NCBI GenBank assembly: GCA_050949055.1
Contig: JBMNFA010000001.1
Span: 868,001-932,000, forward strand
From: JAEZJZ01 sp050949055
GTDB taxonomy: Bacteria > Bacillota > UBA994 > UBA5500
Direction: 5' to 3'
DNA: 64,000 nt
Shown: in pieces, positions 25,518-33,692 of the stretch
Numbering within the stretch: the first letter of the stretch is position 1
How the letters are laid out: every line of letters starts with the position of its first letter
Translations under genes and position numbers: made by a program
Notes under the pieces: generated by a model
What the model was told of the DNA's origin: nothing
Databases searched by the model: none
The model's input: the letters and a program-made list of their open reading frames with translations, nothing else

Positions 25518-27240
25518 CGCCAGTAACCTTTGCGTGATCCGCTAATCTTCTTAGCTGACTCTGGTGAGATGCCAAGCTTAATCAGCTCGCTCCTCCTGGT
25601 TTTCGGCTTCTTCCACTGCTTCAGCAAGCACATGCGCAAGCGGCGTCGTCGAATCCACTCATCAAGTTCGCGGAACACACTTGGAGTTTCGGCCAACTTG
25701 AAGTATCCCATCCATCCACGCAGGTACATGTTTAGCGATATGATTCGAGCTTCCATGCTCATACTTTTGCGCCTGCTGGTTAGTTCCCGTATTTTGTCCT
25801 TGACTCTCTGTTTGGTTTTAGGAGCTATTCGGATACGGGCTTCGCGTTGAGAAGTGAATGAGAACCCCAGAAACTTGCGCTTCCAAGGTCGGTCAACAGC
25901 GCTTTTCTCCTCGTTGACTTTCAGCTTAAGCTTGCCTTCCACGAAGTTGCGAATGCTCTTCATCACTCGCTCTCCTGCCCGTTTGCTTCTGACATAAATG
26001 TTGCAGTCATCTGCGTAACGGACGAACCTGTGTCCCCGTTTCTCTAGCTCTTTGTCCAGTTCATCCAGCATGATGTTTGCCAGGAGTGGACTGAGCGGGC
26101 CACCTTGAGGTGTCCCTTCTTCAGTCTCCTGTACCACGCCATTGACCATGACTCCGGCTTCGAGGTATGCGCGGATAACTTTCAGGGCTCGTTTATCTCC
26201 TCCGATTACACGGGCCGCCTTTGCCATCAATATGTCATGGTTGACTCTGTCGAAGAACTTAGACAGGTCCATGTCCACAACATAGCGGTAGCCTTCGTTG
26301 ATATATTGCTTAGCTTTGGTTACCGCCTGTCTCGCGCTGCGGCGAGGGCGGAAGCCGAAGCTGTATTCAGAGAAGTCAGGATCGAAGATGAAGTTCATTA
26401 CTTGTAGTAGGCTTTGTTGGATCAGCCGGTCCAGGACGGTGGGTATCCCTAGCAGCCTTACTCCGCCGTCTGGTTTCGGGATTTCGACCCGACGGACTGG
26501 GCTTGGCTTGTAGGTTCCCGCGAGCAGTTCCTGCTTAACGCGCGGCCAGTGTTCCCAGAGGTATGGTTTCAGGTTCTGAACCTCCACTCCGTCAATCCCG
26601 GCCGCTCCTTTGTTCCGAAGGACGCGTTTGTACGCTTCTCTCATATTCCGTTCTGATACGACGTTCTCCATCAGATGTGTCCAGTTCCGGCAGGATTGCT
26701 CCTCGATTCGCGCCGTCGGGAAACTAGGCGCTCCGGCAGTCCCCTGCAGATTGATTCACTGCTTCCTCCTGCTGGTAGCTCCCTTGCGGGATTTTCTGCT
26801 GTCGTTGCTTCCCATGCGAGCTCATCGGTTGCTCTCCTTTCTTCGCGTTCGGCCCTTCCCTGAAGCGATATCTCTTCAGGTACTATGGCCTCTGCTGACT
26901 CCTGCCAGTTCAGCCAGGCATCACTGTCTGGGTTGCCAACTCTGTCGGCGTACCTGGCAGGCCTCCCCGGGTAAGAGCGCTATCTTTCCTTCCATCTACC
27001 CGTCTCATTTACCAGCAACAACCTTCGGTAGCATGGACTTTGCCTTGTGCTGCAGACTCATCCAACTGTCACTGGCCTCATATGAGCTGATATGTGTTCC
27101 TCAGGCCGGAAGTTTGCCGCCGGCTTCCTTCAGATTCCACCTCGCGGTGGACACCCTTGCCTTAGGCTACGGCTACTGCTACCTTCACCGCTTAGGACTT
27201 TCACCTAGTAGATAGCGCCCATGCCGGGCACACAGCAAAA

Positions 27241-27262
27241 AAGCCGGGGCATTCCCCGGCTT
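27241..27262 (-). terminator. Terminator of the DUF5320 gene, target site of the intron
   Basis: Stem AAGCCGGGG / CCCCGGCTT (9 bp) with a 4-base loop, followed on the minus strand by TTTTGCT and then directly by the group II intron 5' end at 27233. A second small hairpin (CCACGG / CCGTGG, 27284-27300) lies between it and the gene. Confidence 0.85.
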
Positions 27263-27305
27263 GATTACGACTTGAGAGCTGTACCACGGTCACTCCGTGG
27301 TTCGG

Positions 27306-27638
27306 TTACTCTCCGTCCTCGCCGATTTCGTCCAAACGTCTTTTGATCTGCTTCAGTTCTTCTTCCAGGTACTTCGCCTGCCTACTGAGCACTTCCTTTT
27401 CGTCCATCTCGTAGGGCTCGGCATATGCTGCGGGATGCGCGTAGCCCGCCTGCCACGGTGCAACTGGGCCCCAATACATCCTTCCGAAACCAAACCCCCG
27501 GCCTCGGCCGCGACCATAGCCGCCGCCGTACCCAGCAGGATTTACGCATCCTGGAACCCCATAGCCAGCGCAGATGCCTGCACCACGTCCAGTCATCGGA
27601 CCCATTCCCATCGGACCCATTCCATTTCCTCTTGGCAT
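27306..27638 (-). CDS. DUF5320 domain protein
   Basis: The ATG at 27638 follows GAAAGGATGGGGAAA; an earlier ATG touches the ribosome site. The 110-residue protein begins PRGNGMGPMGMGPMTGRGAG, the characteristic glycine/methionine-rich N-terminus of DUF5320, followed by CAGYGVPGC and a long Gly-Arg-Tyr-rich stretch. The last 40 residues form a charged coiled coil (KYLEEELKQIKRRLDEIG). Such proteins are often found beside NifB- or MTH1175-like iron-molybdenum cofactor proteins; none is visible here. The second DUF5320 gene lies 24 bp upstream and shares the promoter. Confidence 0.82.
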   Translation of the reverse strand: MPRGNGMGPMGMGPMTGRGAGICAGYGVPGCVNPAGYGGGYGRGRGRGFGFGRMYWGPVAPWQAGYAHPAAYAEPYEMDEKEVLSRQAKYLEEELKQIKRRLDEIGEDGE

Positions 27639-27662
27639 TTTCCCCATCCTTTCGTCTTCAAC

Positions 27663-27884
27663 TCACCTAGTGTTTCTACGCCTTCTCCAGCGGTTGGCTA
27701 GGTAGCCGCACGCCGGAATCAGCCAGGCATAACGAGACATCCGCCTGCCTAGCCCCCGACCGACGTAGGTACGTCCAGCCCTCGCATTCATGAATCCGGG
27801 GCTCTTGTACCCAGCACATAAACCGACACCACGTCCAGTCAGCGGGCCTCTTCCCATCGGGCCAGATCGGTCACCTCTCGGCAC
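27663..27884 (-). CDS. Short DUF5320-like protein
   Basis: The GTG at 27884 has GGAGG eight bases upstream. The 73-residue product starts PRGDRSGPMGRGPLTGRGVG, very like the next gene, then CAGYKSPGFMNARAGRTY and a basic, tryptophan-containing tail (LANRWRRRRNTR). It lacks the coiled coil of its neighbour. It is first in a two-gene unit behind a strong sigma-A promoter. Function unknown. Confidence 0.75.
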   Translation of the reverse strand: MPRGDRSGPMGRGPLTGRGVGLCAGYKSPGFMNARAGRTYVGRGLGRRMSRYAWLIPACGYLANRWRRRRNTR

Positions 27885-27962
27885 ATTTTTCACCTCCGAT
27901 CACACTGCCAGCTTGGCAGAAGAGACTCCCTTTGCAGGAGTTCTTGGCATATGCTCATTATT

Positions 27963-27991
27963 ATCTTAGCGCCTTTTTGGGCATATGTCAA
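27963..27991 (-). promoter_or_regulatory. Sigma-A promoter for the DUF5320 pair
   Basis: On the minus strand TTGACA (27991-27986), a 17-base spacer and TAAGAT (27968-27963) lie about 70 bp before the first DUF5320 start. Confidence 0.7.
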
Positions 27992-28017
27992 CAACGACGT
28001 GAAGAAAACTCATTAAC

Positions 28018-28054
28018 AAAACAGTCCCTCGGCGTGTCTGCTCCGCCAAGGGAC
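28018..28054 (-). terminator. Terminator of the aminotransferase gene
   Basis: Stem GTCCCTCGGCG / CGCCAAGGGAC (28024-28054, one mismatch) with a 9-base loop, then TGTTTTGTT on the minus strand. It lies 39 bases beyond the aminotransferase stop. Confidence 0.8.
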
Positions 28055-28092
28055 CGTTTGCTTACTGTGGGGATGGGGATAGCCCCCTGGGA

Positions 28093-29283
28093 TCATTTCA
28101 CCCATTCGTGGGTTAGCTGTCCCAGGATCTCCATTCCCCGCACGATATCTTCGTCAGTTGCCGTAGAGTAGCTCATGCGGAAACCGTTGCTGGGAATGCT
28201 CTGGTCGATGGCGAAGGCAATCCCGGGCACGCAGGCCACTTTCCGGCGGAGTGCCTCCTGGACAAAGGGGAACGAGTCTGTGCCAGGCGGCAGGAAGGCC
28301 ATCACAAAAAGCCCCCCTTGAGGTTGATTGAAGCTCACCGCTTGGTGGAACGTTTGCTGCATGGCCTCGATCATCAGGCTTGATTTGTGGCGATATAGCT
28401 GGCGTGCTGCCTGCAGGTGTCCTTCGAAGTCGGATTGATTGATCAGCTGATCAGCGATGCGTTGAAACAGCAAGTTGGAATGGACATCTGTACACTGCTT
28501 GGCGACTGTCATTTTAGCGACTAACCCGCGATCAAAGACCACATAGCCCAGCCTAAATGCCGGCGCCATCACTTTGGAAAAACTGCCAGCGTAGATCACG
28601 CGACCGTCGGTATCCAGCGACTTGATACTGGGGACTGGCTCGCCAGCGTAACGCAGTTCGCCATAGGGATCATCTTCGAAGATAGCGATGTCGTATTGCT
28701 GGGCCAGCCGATAGATAGCCTGGCGCTTTTCCAGACTGGTGGTGAACCCGGTGGGGTTTTGGAAGTTGGGGATGATGTACAGGAAACGAACCCTTCGGTG
28801 CTGCTGCAGCGCCTGCTCCAGCTGCTGCAAGTTGAGGCCGTCAGCCTCCATCGGAATGCCGACCAACTTGGCGCCGTAGGAGCGGAAGGCATTCAGGCAG
28901 CCAATAAAGGATGGCTCTTCAGTGAGAATGACGTCTCCCTCGTTCACCAGCACCTTGGTGGTCAGATCGGCAGCCTGCTGTGCACCGGAGATGATGAACA
29001 ACTCGTTGCTGGAAAAGTCTATGCCTTCGGTCGCTGTCAGCCGTCTCTTTAAAGTCTCTCTTAAGGGCGGATAACCCTCAGAAAACCCATATTGCAGCAC
29101 AGAAACGGGTTCTCTTTGCAGAATATCAGCGGCTATTCGGGCGATATCCGCGGTGGGGAAGGTGGTTGGCGCAGGGTTGCCGCCGGCAAAGGCGATGATG
29201 CTCGGGTCAGCCATCTGCTTAAACAGTTCGCGGATAATCGAACCTTGTACTCCCTGAATGCGATTGGCAACAGTGAACTCCAT
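28093..29283 (-). CDS. PLP-dependent aminotransferase, class I (2-aminoadipate/aromatic type)
   Basis: The 396-residue enzyme has the fold-type I aminotransferase pattern: FAGGNPAPTTFP at the N-terminus, SGAQQAADL (cofactor phosphate region), PNFQNPTG (Asn that binds the cofactor), FEDDPYGELRY (Asp and Tyr), and SFSKVMAPAFRLGY with the Schiff-base lysine and phosphate-binding Arg. The FAGGNPAP start is typical of the LysN/2-aminoadipate aminotransferase group, which have wide substrate ranges. GGAGG precedes the ATG. A promoter and a small dyad lie upstream, so the gene is transcribed by itself. Confidence 0.9.
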   Translation of the reverse strand: MEFTVANRIQGVQGSIIRELFKQMADPSIIAFAGGNPAPTTFPTADIARIAADILQREPVSVLQYGFSEGYPPLRETLKRRLTATEGIDFSSNELFIISGAQQAADLTTKVLVNEGDVILTEEPSFIGCLNAFRSYGAKLVGIPMEADGLNLQQLEQALQQHRRVRFLYIIPNFQNPTGFTTSLEKRQAIYRLAQQYDIAIFEDDPYGELRYAGEPVPSIKSLDTDGRVIYAGSFSKVMAPAFRLGYVVFDRGLVAKMTVAKQCTDVHSNLLFQRIADQLINQSDFEGHLQAARQLYRHKSSLMIEAMQQTFHQAVSFNQPQGGLFVMAFLPPGTDSFPFVQEALRRKVACVPGIAFAIDQSIPSNGFRMSYSTATDEDIVRGMEILGQLTHEWVK

Positions 29284-29352
29284 AGGCGAACAGACCTCCT
29301 TTAGTCACTCTGTCAGACTGGATGGGCTGCGTAGGCAGAACTGAGGACAAAC

Positions 29353-29405
29353 GTGCACGATGCACCATTAACTCCAATATATGCTATTTAGAATTGAAGC
29401 GTCAA
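29353..29405 (-). promoter_or_regulatory. Promoter and dyad ahead of the aminotransferase gene
   Basis: On the minus strand TTGACG (29405-29400), 18 bases, TATATT (29381-29376), followed downstream by the dyad GTGCA-CGA-TGCAC (29353-29365), a likely operator near the transcription start. Confidence 0.55.
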
Positions 29406-29434
29406 GGCAGCTAGGCGCCAGCCAGCGTCCTGCC

Positions 29435-30514
29435 TTACTGGGCAAAAACCAGGTCGCACTGCTCAGCTATTTGCAGCTGCTGAAAGTAATAGTCCTCCAA
29501 AGGAATCCATTCCTGGATGAATCGCTGCAGCATCGCCGCACCGCTGCGTGCGGCAATGCGCTGTAGCTGTCTTTCCCTGTCGATGGTTAGGAATACCCTC
29601 AGCTGATAGCTACCAAACAGCGCAGGATGCAGGCTGTAGACGCCTTCCACCACATTCAGCCTGGTGGGGGTCACCGGGATAGCTGACTTCAGCCCACCCT
29701 GTCTACAGTCATAGGGTTGATAGGAGAACTCCCTCCCGGCGGAGATCCCCGCGATTATCTGATCTCGGAAGCGTTCGTAATGCACATTGCCGCCAGCTTC
29801 CGCCAACCGTTCCCTAGTCCTCAACTGCGGAGGCAGGAAGAAGTCGTCCATGTGGAAGACATTGCAGTCATAAACTCCTTTCAGCTGGGCTGCCAAGGTG
29901 CTCTTGCCTGCACCACTGTGGCCGTCGATGGCCACGGTGACGCTGTCCCGGCCCTGCTGCAGCAGTTGATCCAGCTGGGAGAAAAGCGGAAAGAAGTCCC
30001 TGTATTCGGCCCCAACCACGCGATAAGCAGGCCGATACGTCTCTCTATATATCAGACTGTGACTGACAGCCGGATAGCCTTCTTCTCTGTAGTTACGCAG
30101 GTAGTCATCCACACTCGGTAGCGAGAAAGGCAGCAGCCCTTCCCGACAACAATCCCGGAGCAGCTCTAGCTTCGCCTCAAATCGAGACACTTGCCCCTGC
30201 CTGGTGCGGGCGGTATTGACAAAAAAACGATTGACTGTCTCCAAGTTGATCCTGCTCTGGCTGAGAGGCATCAGGTGCAAGCGACAGAGGCGATTGCCGA
30301 TATCCTCAAACATGGGGATCTGCGTTTCAGCAGGAGACAGCAACCGACACTCCTGCTGCAGGCGCTGTAAACTGGCCTGTTCGCTGCTGATCATGTGCCC
30401 CCCAGCGAATTCGCTCTGGAAGAGCAGCTTCACCAGATCCTGAATGGTCATCTGGGGATATCGATTGCAGTGCTGCACCAACAAGGGCCTCATCTGGGCC
30501 AGCTGCCTATGCAT
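29435..30514 (-). CDS. Uridine-kinase-like protein with extra N-terminal domain
   Basis: The product is 359 residues. The C-terminal half is a P-loop kinase of the uridine kinase/phosphoribulokinase group: VTVAIDGHSGAGKSTLAAQL (Walker A near residue 193), VFHMDDFFLPPQLR (acceptor-binding Asp-Asp) and VVEGVYSLHP. The N-terminal 180 residues (MTIQDLVKLLFQSEFAGGHM, LEDIGNRLCRL-like segments) form a separate domain I cannot name. It overlaps by 8 bp with the upstream ECF S-component gene, so the kinase may phosphorylate and trap the transported compound. Substrate unknown. Confidence 0.8.
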   Translation of the reverse strand: MHRQLAQMRPLLVQHCNRYPQMTIQDLVKLLFQSEFAGGHMISSEQASLQRLQQECRLLSPAETQIPMFEDIGNRLCRLHLMPLSQSRINLETVNRFFVNTARTRQGQVSRFEAKLELLRDCCREGLLPFSLPSVDDYLRNYREEGYPAVSHSLIYRETYRPAYRVVGAEYRDFFPLFSQLDQLLQQGRDSVTVAIDGHSGAGKSTLAAQLKGVYDCNVFHMDDFFLPPQLRTRERLAEAGGNVHYERFRDQIIAGISAGREFSYQPYDCRQGGLKSAIPVTPTRLNVVEGVYSLHPALFGSYQLRVFLTIDRERQLQRIAARSGAAMLQRFIQEWIPLEDYYFQQLQIAEQCDLVFAQ

Positions 30515-31040
30515 GGTCGATCAGATTGGCCTTTTTCAAGGCAGCGATGATCATTGGGATCAGAATCAGCTGCAAGAGGATCCCTGGGACTGCGTTCAAC
30601 AAGGCACCACCGATAAAAACCTGCCAGGAGAATGCATTGCCTCTCAGTCCGTAGATGATTACGCTGACAACGCCCCAAACAACGCGCCCCAAAATCATCG
30701 CCGGAATCAGCGCCCGGAAAACGGCACAACCCTTGCTGGACACTGACCGATAGAGGTATCCCGCCGCCAGGCCATAGGTTGCCAGCTCAAAAGACATAGC
30801 CACAGCGACCGGCACCATGGGGGGCATGGTGAAGATCAGGCTGCGGAAAACCGGGGCAATTAGGCCCACCAGCAAGCCGTATGGCCAGCCGCAGACAAAT
30901 CCGCAAAGCAGGACAGGAATATGCATGGGTAAGAGCATGCTGCCCACCTGGGGAATCTGACCGGTAAAGAACGGCAGCAACAGGCAGAGGGCCAAGAACA
31001 GACCAGACAAGGCTAGATTACGGACGGTGTTATCTCTCAC
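30507..31040 (-). CDS. ECF transporter S component
   Basis: The GTG at 31040 follows GGAGGGG; this gives 177 residues with about six predicted helices. The sequence LALSGLFLALCLLLPFFTGQ followed by LPMHIPVLLCGFVCGWPYGL is the usual start of energy-coupling-factor S components, the substrate-binding membrane subunits of vitamin importers. It would use a shared EcfA/EcfT module encoded elsewhere. The downstream kinase gene overlaps it. Both may serve the same small molecule, for example a vitamin or nucleoside; the sequence does not show which. Confidence 0.82.
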   Translation of the reverse strand: MRDNTVRNLALSGLFLALCLLLPFFTGQIPQVGSMLLPMHIPVLLCGFVCGWPYGLLVGLIAPVFRSLIFTMPPMVPVAVAMSFELATYGLAAGYLYRSVSSKGCAVFRALIPAMILGRVVWGVVSVIIYGLRGNAFSWQVFIGGALLNAVPGILLQLILIPMIIAALKKANLIDHA

Positions 31041-31083
31041 TTCTACCCCTCCAGACAAATGAGTCTATCTTATCAACACAATA

Positions 31084-31818
31084 CTACTGGGCATCAGAAT
31101 GCTCAGCTGAACCAGGTGGCAGCGGTTTCAGCCCCTGCAGCACCTCCTTCTTTCCACCACAGCCGGGGTGCCGCCGCAGCCGGAATCCGGCTGCCATCAG
31201 CCCCTTCCTGACCACGCTGGCCACAGTATAAGTGGAACAGCTGCCGCCGGGCTTAGTCTTCTGTCCGATAGCCAGCAGCAACTCCGCTCGCCACATGGAG
31301 GGGTTCTTCTTTGGCCCGTGACCATCAAGGAACCAGACATCACAGGGATTCTGCAACGCCTGCACCATCTCCAGCGCTTCCCCGATCCAGAGGTTGACAT
31401 GAATGCTGCCAAAAGGCCGCAAGAGCAGCAGGGAGTGCCAGCCGGGAACTGCGATGTCGATGCCCTGATAGGCTTCCACCAGTGTAGCTATCTCCTCGCC
31501 TACCCGCTCCCCAAATCCGCCCAGGATGGAAAACATTCTGTCTGGACTAATGGGATATAGCTCCACTGTATTGTATTGAATGTGAACATCTTTCAGTCGG
31601 CACTGCCTGAGATACTCCATCAGGGCCACCACGATTCGTCCCGCACCAAAACCGGTTTCGCCAATCACGAAGGGGCTAGCTGACGCGACACTGCAGGCGA
31701 TCCGTGCCAGCAAGTCGTTATTACGGAAATGGATCTGCTGTGCTTCGTCAAGTGCGTTGACCACGTCGAAATACCGGTCGTTGAACTTCTCGTTGAGCAG
31801 ATTGGACGGTGTCTCCAT
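31084..31818 (-). CDS. MnmD/MnmC-like tRNA U34 methyltransferase
   Basis: The ATG at 31818 has AGGGAGA upstream and starts ETPSNLLNEKFNDRYFD, close to the normal start of this family; the length is 244 residues. The SAM-binding segment is FVIGETGFGAGRIVV and the active-site loop WFLDGHGPKKNPSMW followed by GGSCSTYTVASVVRKGLMAAGF. In MnmC and MnmD this domain adds the last methyl group of 5-methylaminomethyl-2-thiouridine in tRNA wobble positions. The usual aspartate-alanine-phenylalanine of the loop reads LDGHGP here. It ends 44 bp before the start of the S-component unit. Confidence 0.85.
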   Translation of the reverse strand: METPSNLLNEKFNDRYFDVVNALDEAQQIHFRNNDLLARIACSVASASPFVIGETGFGAGRIVVALMEYLRQCRLKDVHIQYNTVELYPISPDRMFSILGGFGERVGEEIATLVEAYQGIDIAVPGWHSLLLLRPFGSIHVNLWIGEALEMVQALQNPCDVWFLDGHGPKKNPSMWRAELLLAIGQKTKPGGSCSTYTVASVVRKGLMAAGFRLRRHPGCGGKKEVLQGLKPLPPGSAEHSDAQ

Positions 31819-32174
31819 GATTTGATATTCTCCCTTATCTATTAAGATGGTCGGCATCCCCAGCTGCTTCCGGGGCCGTGCTCAAGTCGGGCTAATGTTC
31901 AGTCTGCGCTGGCAGAACTGCGCATTGATTATACCACAGGGAAAAGTCTGCCTCCTTGTGGGGGCAGCGTGTGAAATAGAGGAACTGCCCCTCTCCCGGC
32001 GTAATAGTAACTAGCGCCTGGTAACCGCTAAGAGTTTTTCCCGTGGCGTCAAACCTATGTCCAACCGATTTGGAAGCCAACGGCCGCGTCAACATACACT
32101 TAGGTTTAACGCCCTACGACATCGGATGCGTTTACCTGGTACTGAGGTGTGAAATGACAGACGAGGAGGTCATC
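31819..32174. other. Divergent intergenic region, nothing recognised
   Basis: About 350 bases between the minus-strand methyltransferase and the plus-strand lipoprotein. Short open frames on both strands lack ribosome sites. Promoters for both directions must lie here, but I see no clear -35/-10 pair. Confidence 0.4.
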
Positions 32175-33356
32175 ATGAAGTTCAATCACCGCTCCAAGCA
32201 AATCGCGCTATTGCTGCTCCTGCTATCCCTGATCGGCCTACCGATCGGATGTGCAGAACAGGCGACAGACCAGCAGAAATCTCTGCTGGTTCACTTCATT
32301 AACATTGGACAAGGCGATAGCATTCTGGTGGAAAGTGCCCGGCGCTTCATGTTGGTGGATGCAGGCGATGCGAGCAAAGCGGACACCGTGCTTAACTACC
32401 TGCGGAACAGAGGGGTAAAGGAACTGGACGTGGTGGTGGCCACCCACCCACACTCGGACCACATAGGCGGCATGGCTGCCGTGATCAGGGCGTTTCCGGT
32501 GGAGACGATAATCATGCCGCAGGTGGCGCACACCAGCAGCACCTATGAGCGGCTCCTAACCACCATTGCAGAGAGGGACATGCGGATCGCCACCCCCCAG
32601 CCGGGCAAGGAATTTTCTCTGGGCGATGCCACGGTAAAGGTGCTGGGTCCCAACGGGTCGACTTACAGTAGCCTGAACAATTACTCCGTAGTAGTGAAGA
32701 TAGAATTGGGCTCCACCTCATTCCTGCTCACCGGGGATGCGGAAGCCCTCGCTGAGCAGGAGATGATCGATCGGGGCCTGGACCTGCAAGCCACTGTGCT
32801 GAAGGTGGGACATCATGGCAGCTCATCTTCTACCTCGGATACATTCCTGTCGCAGGCATCCCCGAAATACGCAGTAATCTCGCTGGGTGCTGATAACGAG
32901 TATGGCCACCCCCACCAGGAGATCATGGAGAAACTACAGGCTGCTGCCATTCCGGTGTACCGCACCGATCTGTGCGGCACCATCGTAGCCGTCACTGACG
33001 GCCAGGGAATCAACTTCAGTAGCGAGCTGGGATGTTCAGGGTCTGGTGCAGATCCAGCCAGCAGGGTGGCGATCGACAGCGTGGACCTGCGTGCGGAGGT
33101 GGTGATCATCGCCAACAGTGGGACGGAAACAGTGGATTTGTCCGGGTGGCGCTTGGTCAGTGTGAAGGGAGAACAGGTCTTTCACTTCCCGCCAGGGACC
33201 ATCCTGGCAGCCGGGGCGACTGTTCAGATAGTCAGCGGCAAGGATGCCGCAGCAGGTGCCGGCGTGTTGGTGTGGACGAAGAATGATATCTGGAACAACA
33301 GCGGCGATCTGGCCGAGCTGTATGACGCCAACCAAAGGCTTATCTCTCGTAAATGA
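32175..33356 (+). CDS. ComEC-like metallo-beta-lactamase-fold lipoprotein with lamin-tail domain
   Basis: The ATG at 32175 follows GAGGAGG; the upstream extension of the frame is not coding. The 393-residue protein begins with a lipoprotein signal (lipobox LPIGC, Cys near 25). The hydrolase domain matches the ComEC/Rec2 C-terminal type: FINIGQGDSILVES, VVATHPHSDHIGGM (metal site), LLTGDAEALAEQEM and LKVGHHGSSSSTSD. The last 110 residues (VVIIANSGTETVDLSGWRLVS) form a lamin-tail-like domain. It should sit outside the membrane and may cut nucleic acid or nucleotides. The DUF3006 gene follows after 12 bp, a known pairing. Confidence 0.88.
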   Translation: MKFNHRSKQIALLLLLLSLIGLPIGCAEQATDQQKSLLVHFINIGQGDSILVESARRFMLVDAGDASKADTVLNYLRNRGVKELDVVVATHPHSDHIGGMAAVIRAFPVETIIMPQVAHTSSTYERLLTTIAERDMRIATPQPGKEFSLGDATVKVLGPNGSTYSSLNNYSVVVKIELGSTSFLLTGDAEALAEQEMIDRGLDLQATVLKVGHHGSSSSTSDTFLSQASPKYAVISLGADNEYGHPHQEIMEKLQAAAIPVYRTDLCGTIVAVTDGQGINFSSELGCSGSGADPASRVAIDSVDLRAEVVIIANSGTETVDLSGWRLVSVKGEQVFHFPPGTILAAGATVQIVSGKDAAAGAGVLVWTKNDIWNNSGDLAELYDANQRLISRK

Positions 33357-33368
33357 GGAGTGATCGGC

Positions 33369-33575
33369 GTGCTGATTATCGACAGATTCGAGGGCGAGTT
33401 CGCTGTGTGCGAGCGAGACGGAGAGATGATCAACATCCCCCGCCACCTGATCCCTGGTGGTGCCCAGGAGGGTGACGTACTGCAGGAAACGCCAGATGGA
33501 TATGTGGTAGACGAGGAGGCCACTGCCGTCAGACGCAAGAGAATAGTGGCCCTGATGAAGGACCTCTGGAAGTAG
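33369..33575 (+). CDS. DUF3006 family protein
   Basis: The GTG at 33369 has GAGGAG eight bases upstream; the frame also has a GTG at 33360 inside that site. The 68-residue product (LIIDRFEGEFAVCERDGEMI ... IPRHLIPGGAQEGDVL) is a typical DUF3006 protein, short and acidic, probably a small beta-barrel. DUF3006 genes commonly follow ComEC-like hydrolase genes, as here, but their role is unknown. A terminator follows within two bases of the stop. Confidence 0.85.
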   Translation: MLIIDRFEGEFAVCERDGEMINIPRHLIPGGAQEGDVLQETPDGYVVDEEATAVRRKRIVALMKDLWK

Positions 33576-33577
33576 GC

Positions 33578-33605
33578 GCGAGGGACCGCGGAAGCGGCCC
33601 CTCGC
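33578..33605 (+). terminator. Hairpin terminator after the DUF3006 gene
   Basis: Stem GCGAGGG / CCCTCGC (extended by CCGC/GCGG inside), followed by CTTCATATCTT. It closes the lipoprotein-DUF3006 unit. Confidence 0.7.
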
Positions 33606-33692
33606 CTTCATATCTTGGGCTAGTGGCGCTGTTCAACCCTTATTCCACAGTGTTCCAGCTATAAACTGGTAAATATTGCCCGGGAAATGCTC

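Larger units (their letters stand above)
22860..26825 (-). pseudogene. ltrA: Group II intron reverse transcriptase/maturase, split by IS21 and frameshifted
   Basis: The start is an ATG at 26825 with AAAGGAGAG upstream (SSHGKQRQQKIPQGSYQQEE). A one-base frame change near 26735 puts the rest in another frame, which carries NKGAAGIDG, the reverse transcriptase motifs GTPQGGPLSPLLANI and FVRYADDCNIY (catalytic YADD), and the maturase domain through GYWRLA. There the IS21 element cuts in; the frame resumes beyond the IS at 22956 with LTPQLNKALGLQYWKAQG and ends at TAA 22860. Removing the IS and one duplicated 7-mer restores a continuous C-terminus. The class C type lacks an endonuclease domain. 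Confidence 0.9.
22781..27233 (-). mobile_element. Group IIC intron, disrupted by an IS21-family element
   Basis: The 5' end GTGTGCCCGGCATGGGCGC at 27233 fits group II intron starts and is followed by CTAGGTGAAAGTCC, a typical domain I sequence. The intron-encoded reverse transcriptase and domains V/VI follow on the minus strand, with the 3' end near 22781 (CCTACTCGAT; boundary uncertain by a few bases). Without the IS the intron is about 1.9 kb, normal for class C. It lies directly after the terminator hairpin of the DUF5320 gene, the standard target of class C introns. The IS insertion and a frameshift in the reverse transcriptase make it immobile by itself. Confidence 0.88.

Noticed and set aside
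26610..27215. Plus-strand frame of 201 codons over the intron 5' region
   Set aside because: It is the complement of intron RNA domains and the start of the reverse transcriptase.
31892..32095. Minus-strand frame of 67 codons upstream of the ComEC-like gene
   Set aside because: No ribosome site, no motif, and it occupies the divergent promoter region.
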